A stretch of 64,000 bases of DNA from an uncultured Kineothrix sp. (GTDB taxonomy: Bacteria > Bacillota > Clostridia > Lachnospirales > Lachnospiraceae): contig CAJUSR010000006.1 in NCBI GenBank assembly GCA_910588855.1, positions 107,980 through 171,979 on the forward strand, in the 5' to 3' direction. The position numbers and the translations under genes are program-made. Position 1 is the stretch's first letter. The number at the start of each line of letters is the position of its first letter. Shown piece after piece: positions 35,037 to 43,155 of this stretch. Below the pieces are notes generated by a model. The model did not search any database and was not told the DNA's origin. It was given only the letters and a program-made list of their open reading frames with translations.

Positions 35037-38000
35037 ATGAAACAGTCCGGGAGAAAATGGTTAGGGATTTTGCTGGCAGCGTCCATAGTAGCAGCGACGG
35101 TATTTCCAATGCAGGGTACGGCGGCAGAGGGGATTGACCGTGGAGCAGAAAGTGAGATGCAAAAGGATGAAGGAATGGAAACGCAGGGAGCATTGCCGGG
35201 AACAGGGATAAAAGCCCCGGCGGAAGGCGAAGGATCAGAAGAGTTACCGGGAAACCCAAATGCGGCAGGGGGGCTGTTAGGCACAGTCTCCGGCAATATA
35301 TTGCCACCAGGCGATTCTTTGATTATGCCTGCCGGTTACGATATTAACCAGCCTGTCATCGAAGGGTTTGAATTTGAAGAGAATGGGCAGGCGCTAAATC
35401 AAAATGACACTCTTCATTTCAAAATGCAGGCCTATGATGCGGACGGGGATATTGACAAGGTTATGGTTCTAATAAACAGGAGGAATGGGTCGTCCTATAC
35501 AAGGAGTGTACCGTTTCAACATAGCAGAGGAAAACTGTATACAGGAACGCTTGCCTGCAGCAATTTTACAGGATATGAGGGTGAATACTACATTTCCCAA
35601 ATCCGGCTTGTAGATAAGAGGGATAATTATGTAGACTATCCTATTATGGAAGATGGTGAATATCGTTATACATTTTCATTTGCATATAAGAAAAACGGAA
35701 CAGCAACGGTCTCCAATTTCCAGATGCAGAAAAATGCTTCCAATGCGGACGGGAAGCTGAGGGTGGGGGATACGGTGACATATACAGCCCATGTAGAATA
35801 CGAAGGGGTGGAACCTGAAAATTATGGGCATATGTTTTTGCATACGTCAAAGAATGGATCCTGGATTTCAGAATTTGTAAGAATGGCCTATGATCCAACA
35901 TCCAAAACACTGACAGGCACTTATACGATTACAAATGAAACTTATCCATCGGAATGGAAATGGAATTATGTCCGGATATATGTAGATGATGATTACCAGT
36001 ATTTTTATCCGGAACAGATTGAACCGGATAAAGACTTAAAGTTTACGGTTATCAATGATGATTATGACGATGATAAACCAGTGATTCAGAGCATAACCAT
36101 TGACAAAAACGGGCAAATGGTAAAAGCTGGGGAGACAGTGACCATCAAAGTAAAAGTGGATGAAAAAAATCCATCTAGTTCAATGAGAGTGTACTTTTAT
36201 CCGAAGGATTCAGGAGCTTCGGGAATTTATGCCTATTTATATTTAAATAAAAATACTATGGAGTATACAGGAAGTATTAATATTTCACAGAATATCCGCC
36301 CTGCAAAATGGGAGCTGACTTCCTTGAGCCTATCAGATACCAACGGGAACAGCACATCCTTGTCGGACTTTCGGCCGGATTGGGATACTTCCCGTCCGTG
36401 GTATTTTAACGTAGACCCGGAAGGGTATTTAAATGATACGGAAGCGCCTGTCATTGAAAGCATTACGATTGACAAAAACGGGCAGCTGGTTTACCCGGGC
36501 GATAGTATTACAATAACTGTAAAAGTAAAGGAAGAAAATCCGGATACTATGGCAGATGCTTATTTTTATCCTCAAGTATCAAATGTCTCTATCTATGGGG
36601 ATATTACTTTACGTTACAATGCGGATACCAAGGAATATAAAGGGCGCATTTTGATAACCGATGATACATATCCATGCGAATGGATGCTTACCGATTTGGT
36701 AATAGGTGATTTAAAAGGAAACCGTACCCACTTATCAGACTTCAAGCCGGACTGGCAATCCACCAGCCCCTGGTACTATAAGGTAGAGACCGATAAAACT
36801 TACAGGGAAGATGTGGAGGACATCGTTGTCTCCCTATACGGGTTAGTGCCCCAGGCGGACGGCAGCTTTTTATACGGCTATCTAATGGATAACGAAACAT
36901 TGGAAAATGCCCCGCGGAGGGGTTCCTTAAAAGACCTTAAAATATGGCCGCCACTGCCTGCAGAAGGGGTAAATATGACATGCCGGCTGGGATCCTCCGA
37001 GCAGGAGATAGACGGCGACACGGAACTGTTTTTCAGGGATGCCTCCAGATCGTCCTATAATTTTACCCTTTCCTATGACAAAGCCTGCGTAAATGTGGTC
37101 CTCACTTATGTAAGCAAAGACGAAGGGATAAAAATGGTAATGGTGCCCCAGTTTGTGGACCGGGAAGCGACCTATGGGGACCTGCTGGATTCCCTTGCCA
37201 TGCCGGAGGATGCGGATGAAGGGCTTTTTACCGGGCTGGAATTGGACGGCCCTGTTGATGCGGCGGCGAAGGTGCAGGATACCGGCTATGCAATGATAGA
37301 GGCGAAGTACAGCGACTGCCTGGTGTCATGGCATACGAGGTATCTGGATGAAAACGGGGAGGAAGCCTCCAAAACCGTTTCCAGGACATACAAGAAAGGG
37401 ACTACCATCAACGATGCGCTGGCATCCTTAGAAGGGCCGGAAGGGATGGATGGCCCGGAATTTGAAAAATGGTACCTGCCAGGGATTGACGGGAAGGAGG
37501 CACTGACCCATGAACTGCTGAATTTAGATGTGATTGCCGTGTACAAAGGGAAGACGACGGCAGATGTATCCTATGCCTACCGGGAAGGGGGCGGGAGGCT
37601 GGTCTCCGGAAAACGGCTGATGCTGTTGGATGGGGATAGCCTTTCCTTCACAGGTGCTATAACAGAAGCCGGGGAGGCTTTGGGAGGCATAAACCATTTA
37701 GAGGGCCTAGTATTGTCAGCCTGGAAGAGCTTGGGGGGAGGCACAGACAGCCTAAGGTATAAGAAGCTGAATATCCAGGCCCAGTACGCTAACTGTGTAG
37801 CTATCCTGAAATACCCGGAAAGCGCATATGAGTATGTGGTTGTGGGGAAAGGCTCCAGCTTTACGCTGCCTGTAGAGAATGAAAAATATATGGATATTGT
37901 GTGGCAGGGCTATGAGATGGGGGAGACCATAACAATCAACGAGGACAAGGAATTCCTTGTGTCGGAGCTGAAGTTCAAGGAGGACACGCCGGAAATCCCC

Positions 38001-38771
38001 CCGGAGGGGCTGCCAGAGGAACCGTCAGATGGCAAGCTTACGGAGGAAGAGATTGACCAAATCATAAAAGACATAGAACAAAGCGAAGGCGGGGATACAA
38101 TCCATGTGGATATGAAAAAGGACACCATAGTGCCCAAAGAGGTTTTGGAATCCATCCAGGGGAAAGAAGTCAACATCGTCCTCAACATGGGCGGCTATAG
38201 CTGGTCCATCAGCGGGAACGAGGTGGTTGCAGACGACCTGAAGGACATTGACCTGGAGGTAATCGTTGATACGGACGGCATCCCCCCGGCTATTATAGAT
38301 TCCCTTGCGGGGGGAAGCCCTACCACCCAGATTACCCTTGTACATGAAGGGGAGTTTGGGTTCCGGGCAGACCTAACTGTGAACCTGGGCAGTGAAAATA
38401 GCGGAAGCACAGGGAAATTATACTATTATGACAGCTCCGGGAAATTAATCTATATGGATGCCGGGGAGGTTGGGGCAGATGGCAATATCAGTCTATCCTT
38501 CTCCCATGCGTCCGAATATGTGGTGGTTTTTGAAAAAGCGTCAGTAGAAGATGAAACTGAAGACGAAACGGATAAGGAAACCGATAACGAAGCGGATAAG
38601 GATATCAACAACGGCACCGGTAATGGAAACACTAACCATAGCAGCGGCCGGAATAGCAGCACGCAGGAAACGGTTTCTGTCGCAAAGGCGGGGGATAATG
38701 GAACCCTTACTACTGCTGTAGAGCAGAATAATGATTCCGGTAAACCAAAGAGCCCGAAGACAGGAGAATAA
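35037..38771 (+). CDS. Large surface protein with Ig-like repeats and C-terminal SPKTG, copy 1
   Basis: Secreted protein of 1,244 aa. Signal peptide (ILLAASIVAATVFPMQGTAAEG), acidic linker to about residue 100, then four related beta-sandwich repeats of about 115 aa (roughly 102-580); the last two both carry ITIDKNGQ and end with a DW...PWY motif. Next come InlB-repeat-like domains, a Thr/Asp/Asn-rich stalk, and SPKTGE at the very end. SPKTG is a sorting motif of clostridial class B sortases, but no hydrophobic helix or basic tail follows: the stop comes right after TGE. ATG at 35037 is 8 bases after AAAGGAGG. A second copy lies inverted at the right edge of the window. Confidence 0.88.
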   Translation: MKQSGRKWLGILLAASIVAATVFPMQGTAAEGIDRGAESEMQKDEGMETQGALPGTGIKAPAEGEGSEELPGNPNAAGGLLGTVSGNILPPGDSLIMPAGYDINQPVIEGFEFEENGQALNQNDTLHFKMQAYDADGDIDKVMVLINRRNGSSYTRSVPFQHSRGKLYTGTLACSNFTGYEGEYYISQIRLVDKRDNYVDYPIMEDGEYRYTFSFAYKKNGTATVSNFQMQKNASNADGKLRVGDTVTYTAHVEYEGVEPENYGHMFLHTSKNGSWISEFVRMAYDPTSKTLTGTYTITNETYPSEWKWNYVRIYVDDDYQYFYPEQIEPDKDLKFTVINDDYDDDKPVIQSITIDKNGQMVKAGETVTIKVKVDEKNPSSSMRVYFYPKDSGASGIYAYLYLNKNTMEYTGSINISQNIRPAKWELTSLSLSDTNGNSTSLSDFRPDWDTSRPWYFNVDPEGYLNDTEAPVIESITIDKNGQLVYPGDSITITVKVKEENPDTMADAYFYPQVSNVSIYGDITLRYNADTKEYKGRILITDDTYPCEWMLTDLVIGDLKGNRTHLSDFKPDWQSTSPWYYKVETDKTYREDVEDIVVSLYGLVPQADGSFLYGYLMDNETLENAPRRGSLKDLKIWPPLPAEGVNMTCRLGSSEQEIDGDTELFFRDASRSSYNFTLSYDKACVNVVLTYVSKDEGIKMVMVPQFVDREATYGDLLDSLAMPEDADEGLFTGLELDGPVDAAAKVQDTGYAMIEAKYSDCLVSWHTRYLDENGEEASKTVSRTYKKGTTINDALASLEGPEGMDGPEFEKWYLPGIDGKEALTHELLNLDVIAVYKGKTTADVSYAYREGGGRLVSGKRLMLLDGDSLSFTGAITEAGEALGGINHLEGLVLSAWKSLGGGTDSLRYKKLNIQAQYANCVAILKYPESAYEYVVVGKGSSFTLPVENEKYMDIVWQGYEMGETITINEDKEFLVSELKFKEDTPEIPPEGLPEEPSDGKLTEEEIDQIIKDIEQSEGGDTIHVDMKKDTIVPKEVLESIQGKEVNIVLNMGGYSWSISGNEVVADDLKDIDLEVIVDTDGIPPAIIDSLAGGSPTTQITLVHEGEFGFRADLTVNLGSENSGSTGKLYYYDSSGKLIYMDAGEVGADGNISLSFSHASEYVVVFEKASVEDETEDETDKETDNEADKDINNGTGNGNTNHSSGRNSSTQETVSVAKAGDNGTLTTAVEQNNDSGKPKSPKTGE
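37401..38771 (+). repeat. Inverted paralogous repeat, left copy
   Basis: The last 1.37 kb of the surface-protein gene is repeated on the opposite strand at 62588-64000. The DNA is nearly identical by eye; the right copy has two in-frame insertions (12 and 30 bases, in the PPE linker and in the Asp/Asn stalk). Homology continues beyond the window. Confidence 0.9.
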
Positions 38772-38775
38772 CGAG

Positions 38776-38969
38776 CAATGTCATTTAGTTAACGGTACCG
38801 GACGCCGTGAGGAACACAAAATGCTCCGTCACCACGCTTTCGCTCGGTAAAAAGCGTAACGGACACTAAACTCGTGAGGAACCTCGTTAAGTGCCGACGC
38901 TTTTTAACGGGTTCCTTGAGCATTTTATGTTCCTCACGGCTGAATCAAGGCTCTAACTAAATGACATTG
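38776..38969. mobile_element. MITE-like element, 194 bp, with 10-bp target duplication
   Basis: Ends are perfect 16-bp inverted repeats, CAATGTCATTTAGTTA and TAACTAAATGACATTG. Inside, further arms pair (GCCGTGAGGAACA with TGTTCCTCACGGC; AAATGCTC with GAGCATTT; TAAAAAGCGT with ACGCTTTTTA), so nearly the whole element can fold into one long hairpin. GAATAACGAG flanks it on both sides (38766-38775 and 38970-38979). In the right-hand cassette the same site (GAATAACGAAAG) is uninterrupted. It has no coding capacity. Confidence 0.88.
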
Positions 38970-38979
38970 GAATAACGAG

Positions 38980-39133
38980 AACCTGTTTCCGTGCAGGAAA
39001 TATGGAAAACATGGAAAACACTGACGCCCCGGAAGATATTGCGGATGGAGCGGGGCTGCCCCATCCATTAGATCCGGATACAGGATTGAACAAAGGTAAA
39101 AGCGACAGGGCAAAAGCAGAGAAAAGAAAATAA
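38980..39133 (+). pseudogene. Deletion remnant of sortase B gene
   Basis: Frame AGNMENMENTDAPEDIADGA then GLPHPLDPDTGLNKGKSD matches residues about 28-68 of the intact sortase at 61799-62581. It then jumps to DNA that follows the sortase stop in the other cassette (AAAAGCAGA-GAAAAGAAAATA). The membrane helix and the whole catalytic domain, with its His and Cys, are gone. The downstream terminator is kept, so the loss is an internal deletion of roughly 600 bases plus the start region. Confidence 0.85.
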
Positions 39134-39142
39134 CAAAAAAAC

Positions 39143-39196
39143 AAATGGGAAGGCGCTTAGTCTCAGCAAAGGAGGCTTTGCACCTTCCCATTTTTT
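39143..39196 (+). terminator. Terminator of the left surface-protein cassette
   Basis: AAATGGGAAGG (39143-39153) / CCTTCCCATTT (39183-39193) followed by six T. The loop segment GGAGGCTTTGCACC is homologous to the terminator of the right cassette. Confidence 0.8.
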
Positions 39197-39354
39197 GGAC
39201 GGGCTAATCATGGCGGACCCGCAAGGCGTATATGACGGTTTCCCTTATCTATCCATGCACATACAACTGCCTTCTTTATAAATATACATATGTAACTGTT
39301 TTCCTCCCCCTTTCATATTTATACAATATAGAAAATAAGGAGATTTTTATATTT

Positions 39355-40017
39355 ATGGCTATCGGTTATTTAGCAATACAAGTACGGGCTGCCCATGACG
39401 CTGTACCGTTAAGCGGTGTGCAAATCAGAATCACAGACAGCCGCGGAAACAATATGTATATACTATCCACGGATGAAAACGGGGAATCGCAGAAAGTCCC
39501 TTTGGAAACTGTTGACAAAAGCTTTTCTCAAAACCCATATTATTCCGGTCATCCCTTCCTAAGCTACAACGTCCTCGCTCAGGCATCCGGCTTTCATTCC
39601 CTTTATGTTTCGGATATCCCTATTTTTGAAGGAGAGACAGCCCTCCTGCCCGTCACTCTGATACCTATGCAGGAATCCCAGCGCAGCCCGCTCCAGGCGG
39701 AGATTTCCGTGGGGGAACCGGCGGTAGCCATGCAGACCATGCGCCGGCAGGAAGGAACCGTTGCGGAACCTTATGTATTGCGTCAGGTTGTCATCCCCAA
39801 TCCCATCACCGTCCATCTCGGCCGCCCGGACTCTGCTGCTTCCAATGTACAGGTATCCTTTCCCGATTATATAAAAAATGTAGCCAGCAGCGAAATCTAC
39901 CCCACCTGGCCCGAATCCGCCCTGACAGCCAATATTTATGCTATCATTACTTTCGCACTGAACAGGGTGTATACGGAATGGTGGCGGAATCACCTTTGGC
40001 TGTGCTGCATACATTGA
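39355..40017 (+). pseudogene. SpoIID/LysM wall protein, 5' part (interrupted)
   Basis: N-terminal 209 codons of a wall protein, then 11 codons read into the inserted element before a stop. Residues 1-100 form a transthyretin-like beta domain (MAIGYLAIQVRAAHDAVPLSG...SVDENGES-like pattern). From about 190 the conserved segment PDYIKNVASSEIYPTWPESA leads to ITFALNRVYTEW, where homology stops. ATG at 39355 follows AAGGAG (13 bases); the longer frame adds 41 codons lacking a site. The 3' part continues at 41905. Joining 39981 to 41905 gives TEW-YRNQGYNFDITNS in frame. This half alone would be non-functional. Confidence 0.85.
39974..39990 (+). other. Left junction (attL) of the recombinase element
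   Basis: CGGAATGGTGGCGGAAT. Gene sequence ends at GG or GGT (39980-39982), which is shared with the right junction. Confidence 0.75.
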
Positions 40018-40041
40018 TATAAAAACACAAAAGGATATTCC

Positions 40042-40263
40042 ATGTCTTCTCAATCTTTTATCCATAAGTCCAAAAACCAGGAAATCCAAGTCACCCTTAT
40101 CTTCCCTGAAAAACCAAATGAAAAAGCCAAGCAAGATTTCTACGGATACTTAAAAGATTTTTATCTCCACAAGCAAAAAGAAGAATACTTGCAAAAAACA
40201 GCCATATCCCCCCTTCCCCAATATCGCCAAACCGGAAAGGAGGACGAATCCTATGACTCCTAA
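40042..40263 (+). CDS. Small protein encoded before the recombinase, 73 aa
   Basis: Unrecognised soluble protein of 73 aa (MSSQSFIHKSKNQEIQVTLI...), mixed charge, with a strand-like N-terminus (QEIQVTLIFPEK) and a helical middle rich in Tyr/Lys (DFYGYLKDFYLHKQKEEYLQK). AAGGAT precedes the ATG. It overlaps the recombinase start by 11 bases, so the two are translated together. As the only other gene of the element it is a candidate directionality factor or regulator of excision; this is inference from position. Confidence 0.65.
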   Translation: MSSQSFIHKSKNQEIQVTLIFPEKPNEKAKQDFYGYLKDFYLHKQKEEYLQKTAISPLPQYRQTGKEDESYDS

Positions 40264-41896
40264 TGTCAAAAAGGTCAGGACATTGTTAAGGGTATCTTCC
40301 AGACAACAGCTTCATGACAATGATATCCCCATCCAGCGGGCGGAAGCCGAACATTATATTTCCGGCCGCCCGGATTGGGTCTTCGATAAGGAATATATTG
40401 AAAAAGCCGTATCCGCTTATAAAAACAGCGTGAAAGACCGGGAAGTCCTGATGGAAATCCTCGAAGACGCCAAGGAACGCCAATTCGATATATTGCTTAC
40501 CTATATGTCGGACAGAATCGGCAGGCAGGAGGAGTACAGTTTCTATGTTGCCGCCCTCAACCGCCTTGGCATCGAAGTCTGGACGATAAAAGACGGGCAG
40601 CTAAAAACAGAAGAACACACCGATAAGTTGTTAAATTACATACGTTTCTGGCAAAACGAAGGGGAAAGCAAAAAAACCGGCATGAGGGTAAGGGATAATC
40701 AGATAGAGCTGGTCAAATCGGGGAAATTTGTGGGCGGAAAAGCCCCTTTCGGCTACCGTCTGATACCTTCCGGTATGGTAAGCAATCATGGCAGGCTTTT
40801 AAAAAAGCTGGAAATCGTGGAAAACGACGCTGAAATTGTCAGAAAAATCTATGCTCTCGCAATCCGTCAAGGCATGGGCTACGGAAAAATAGCCAATGCC
40901 TTGAATGCAGAAGGCATTCCTGCCATCGCTGCCGATAAATGGAAACCGGCAACCATAGCCAGTATATTAAAAAACCCTATTTATATGGGATATTACGCTT
41001 TGAACAGACGGGTACACCACGGCAGCTATACTAGGCTGGACCGGAAAGACTGGATATACTCCCGGGAACAAATACCGGAATTAATCATTATCAGCAAGCA
41101 GGACTGGGAAAAAGCCCAAGAAATCCGGGAAGCCAGAAAAGCAAAAATAAATGCATCCAAAAAGTGCCCTCCCTCCCAATCCCACAGCCAGTTTTCCGCC
41201 CCCTTCCGTACCTCCGGCAAGCTTTCCTTAATCGGTCTGGCCTGCTGCGGCTATTGCGGAAAAAAGTTAACAAACGGCAGTTATTATAACCACTGGCAAA
41301 CCAAATCCGGCCAGAAGAAAGCCTCCTTTACCGGACGGTATCTTTGTCCCGGAAAATGCACCGCCCGATCCTGTTATTCCCAAAACTATTTGGAAGGCGC
41401 CGTATTTGCAGCCGTGGAACGATATTTAGAACAAATAAAAAACATAGATTTGGAAAACGATTTAATGCAAATTCATCTACAACACTGCAAAAAGCTGGAA
41501 CAAAAGCAGAACCAACTACAAAAAAGTAAGAAAGCGGTTCAAGCCGACATTATCTCTTTAGAAGAAAAAATCCCGGAGGCAATCCGCGGCGATTATTTCT
41601 TCAGCGCAGAAAAATTGTCTTCCATCCTAAAAGACAAAGAGCAGGCACTCCAGGACTTGCAGTCACAGGAAGAAATTTTGCATGCCATGCTCCAAAAGGC
41701 AAAAGAGGAAAGGAGCCATTTGAATATTCCACCCCTTCCATGCCCTAACTGGAGGGATGAATTTTGCCATGCTGATATCGCTACAAAACAAATGCTCCTT
41801 TTTTTCCTGATTGATACCATTGCGGTAAAAAACGGGGATATCCGAATATACTTGAAAATACAGGCAGATGACGCTCAGACTATTTCTTACCCATGA
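40253..41896 (+). CDS. Large serine recombinase
   Basis: Site-specific recombinase of 547 aa. The N-terminal resolvase domain (about 1-150) has catalytic S15 in LLRVSSRQQ and the motif YMSDRIGRQEEY. The recombinase domain (about 165-280) has GGKAPFGYRL and IASILKNPIYMGYYALNR. A zinc ribbon follows with CCGYCGKKL and a later CPGKCTARSC, and a long coiled coil at about 385-490 (KKLEQKQNQLQKSKKAVQAD). This is the layout of phage integrases, TnpX and SpoIVCA. GGAGG is 9 bases before the ATG. All parts look intact, so it should be active. Confidence 0.95.
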   Translation: MTPNVKKVRTLLRVSSRQQLHDNDIPIQRAEAEHYISGRPDWVFDKEYIEKAVSAYKNSVKDREVLMEILEDAKERQFDILLTYMSDRIGRQEEYSFYVAALNRLGIEVWTIKDGQLKTEEHTDKLLNYIRFWQNEGESKKTGMRVRDNQIELVKSGKFVGGKAPFGYRLIPSGMVSNHGRLLKKLEIVENDAEIVRKIYALAIRQGMGYGKIANALNAEGIPAIAADKWKPATIASILKNPIYMGYYALNRRVHHGSYTRLDRKDWIYSREQIPELIIISKQDWEKAQEIREARKAKINASKKCPPSQSHSQFSAPFRTSGKLSLIGLACCGYCGKKLTNGSYYNHWQTKSGQKKASFTGRYLCPGKCTARSCYSQNYLEGAVFAAVERYLEQIKNIDLENDLMQIHLQHCKKLEQKQNQLQKSKKAVQADIISLEEKIPEAIRGDYFFSAEKLSSILKDKEQALQDLQSQEEILHAMLQKAKEERSHLNIPPLPCPNWRDEFCHADIATKQMLLFFLIDTIAVKNGDIRIYLKIQADDAQTISYP

Positions 41897-43092
41897 TACC
41901 GCGGTACCGGAACCAGGGCTACAACTTTGATATTACCAACAGCACCGCCTACGACCAGTATTTTGTATACGGACGGCCAATCTACGAATCCATTAGCCGG
42001 ATTGTAGACAGGATTTTTAATGAGTATGTCCGCCGGCAAGGGCAAAATGCCCCTTATTTCACTTCATTCTGCAACGGAACTACCGTTTCCTGCCAGGGCC
42101 TTTCCCAATGGGGAACTGTTACCCTTGCAAACCAGGGGTATACCCCTTTGCAGATTTTGCGCTCCTATTATCCTAACGACATCGAAATTGTACAAACAAA
42201 TATTGTTGCAAATTCTTTGTCTTCTTATCCGGGAACACCCTTGCAGACCGGGAGCGCCGGGCTCAATGTGCAGACAATCCAAACCTATTTAAACAGAATC
42301 CGGCGCAATTATCCTGCTATCCCTGCCATTACCGACCCGGCAGGCGTTTTCGGCGCCAGCACCAAATCGGCCGTCACCAAATTCCAAAGCATTTTCAACC
42401 TTACCCCGGACGGCATTGTGGGAAAGGCAACCTGGTATAAAATTTCCCGCATATACACTGCCGTTACAAGGCTCGCCGAATTAGACAGCGAAGGAACCAC
42501 GCTGGGAATCGGAACCGTTCCGCCCAGCTCGGTACTCCGCCAAGGATCCAGCGGGCAGGATGTCATTACATTACAATATCTTTTAAATGTCATTTCCGAA
42601 TATTATCCAGGCATTCCTGCCCCTGCCCAGGACGGCATTTTCGGCAGCGGAACAAAACAATCCGTCATTGCATTCCAGCAGGCTATGGGGCTGGATGCGG
42701 ATGGAATCGTAGGCGCCCTTACCTGGAAAGAGCTTTATGAAGTCTATCTTGGAATCCATCAAAACGTTCCCTCCCCCAACCCGGAACCTAATGTTACCAC
42801 TTATATAGTCCGTCCGGGGGATAGCCTCTGGCTTATTGCCCAAAGATATAATACTACAGTGGATGCCATCAAACGCCTGAATGGGCTGACCAGCGATTTG
42901 CTGAGTATCGGCCAGACGCTGAAAATCCCTTCTTCCCAGGAAGTGCCCTATATCGAATATACCGTGCGGCCCGGGGATACCCTTTGGCTGCTTTCCAGAC
43001 GCTACAACACCACAGTGGATGCCATCAAACGTCTGAACGGTCTTAGCAGCGACATGTTGAGCATTGGGCAAGTATTAAAAATCCCCAGTTAA
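41893..43092 (+). pseudogene. SpoIID/LysM wall protein, 3' part (interrupted)
   Basis: True gene sequence starts at 41905 (YRNQGYNFDITNSTAYDQYFV); the ATG at 41893 lies in the element. In order: the rest of a SpoIID-like domain with the signature CQGLSQWGTVTLANQGYTPLQILRSYY; two peptidoglycan-binding type 1 domains (GLNVQTIQTYLNRI...VGKATWYKI and GQDVITLQYLLNVI...VGALTWKELY); then two LysM domains (YIVRPGDSLWLIAQRYN and YTVRPGDTLWLLSRRYN). SpoIID proteins remodel peptidoglycan during spore engulfment. The frame is open throughout, so the gene is interrupted rather than decayed; excision would restore it. Confidence 0.85.
41897..41913 (+). other. Right junction (attR) of the recombinase element
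   Basis: TACCGCGGTACCGGAAC. Gene sequence resumes at or just before 41905; GGT at 41903-41905 equals the left junction. Confidence 0.75.
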
Positions 43093-43097
43093 CCAAT

Positions 43098-43149
43098 GGC
43101 AAAATCTGCCGCACTGTTGCTCGGAAAGCAAAATGCGGCAGATTTTGCC
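43098..43149. terminator. Bidirectional terminator
   Basis: GGCAAAATCTGCCGCA (43098-43113) and TGCGGCAGATTTTGCC (43134-43149), 16 perfect pairs, between the convergent LysM gene and beta-galactosidase gene. Confidence 0.85.
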
Positions 43150-43155
43150 TTCCCA

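Larger units (their letters stand above)
39982..41904 (+). mobile_element. 1.9-kb skin-like serine-recombinase element
   Basis: 1,923 bases inserted in a SpoIID/LysM gene. Contents: a 73-aa protein, a 547-aa large serine recombinase and nothing else. The only shared end sequence is GGT, as expected for a serine recombinase with a 2-3 base crossover core. Removal restores GAATGGTACCGGAACCAG, i.e. EWYRNQ, and a 604-codon frame. The circular junction would read GATACCGCGGTGGC, with the palindrome ACCGCGGT at the crossover. The recombinase stop lies 8 bases from the right junction. Confidence 0.88.

Noticed and set aside
38776..38969. Rho-independent terminator of the left surface-protein gene
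   Set aside because: The flanking 10-bp duplication and the empty site in the paralogue show it is an insertion; the true terminator is at 39143-39196.
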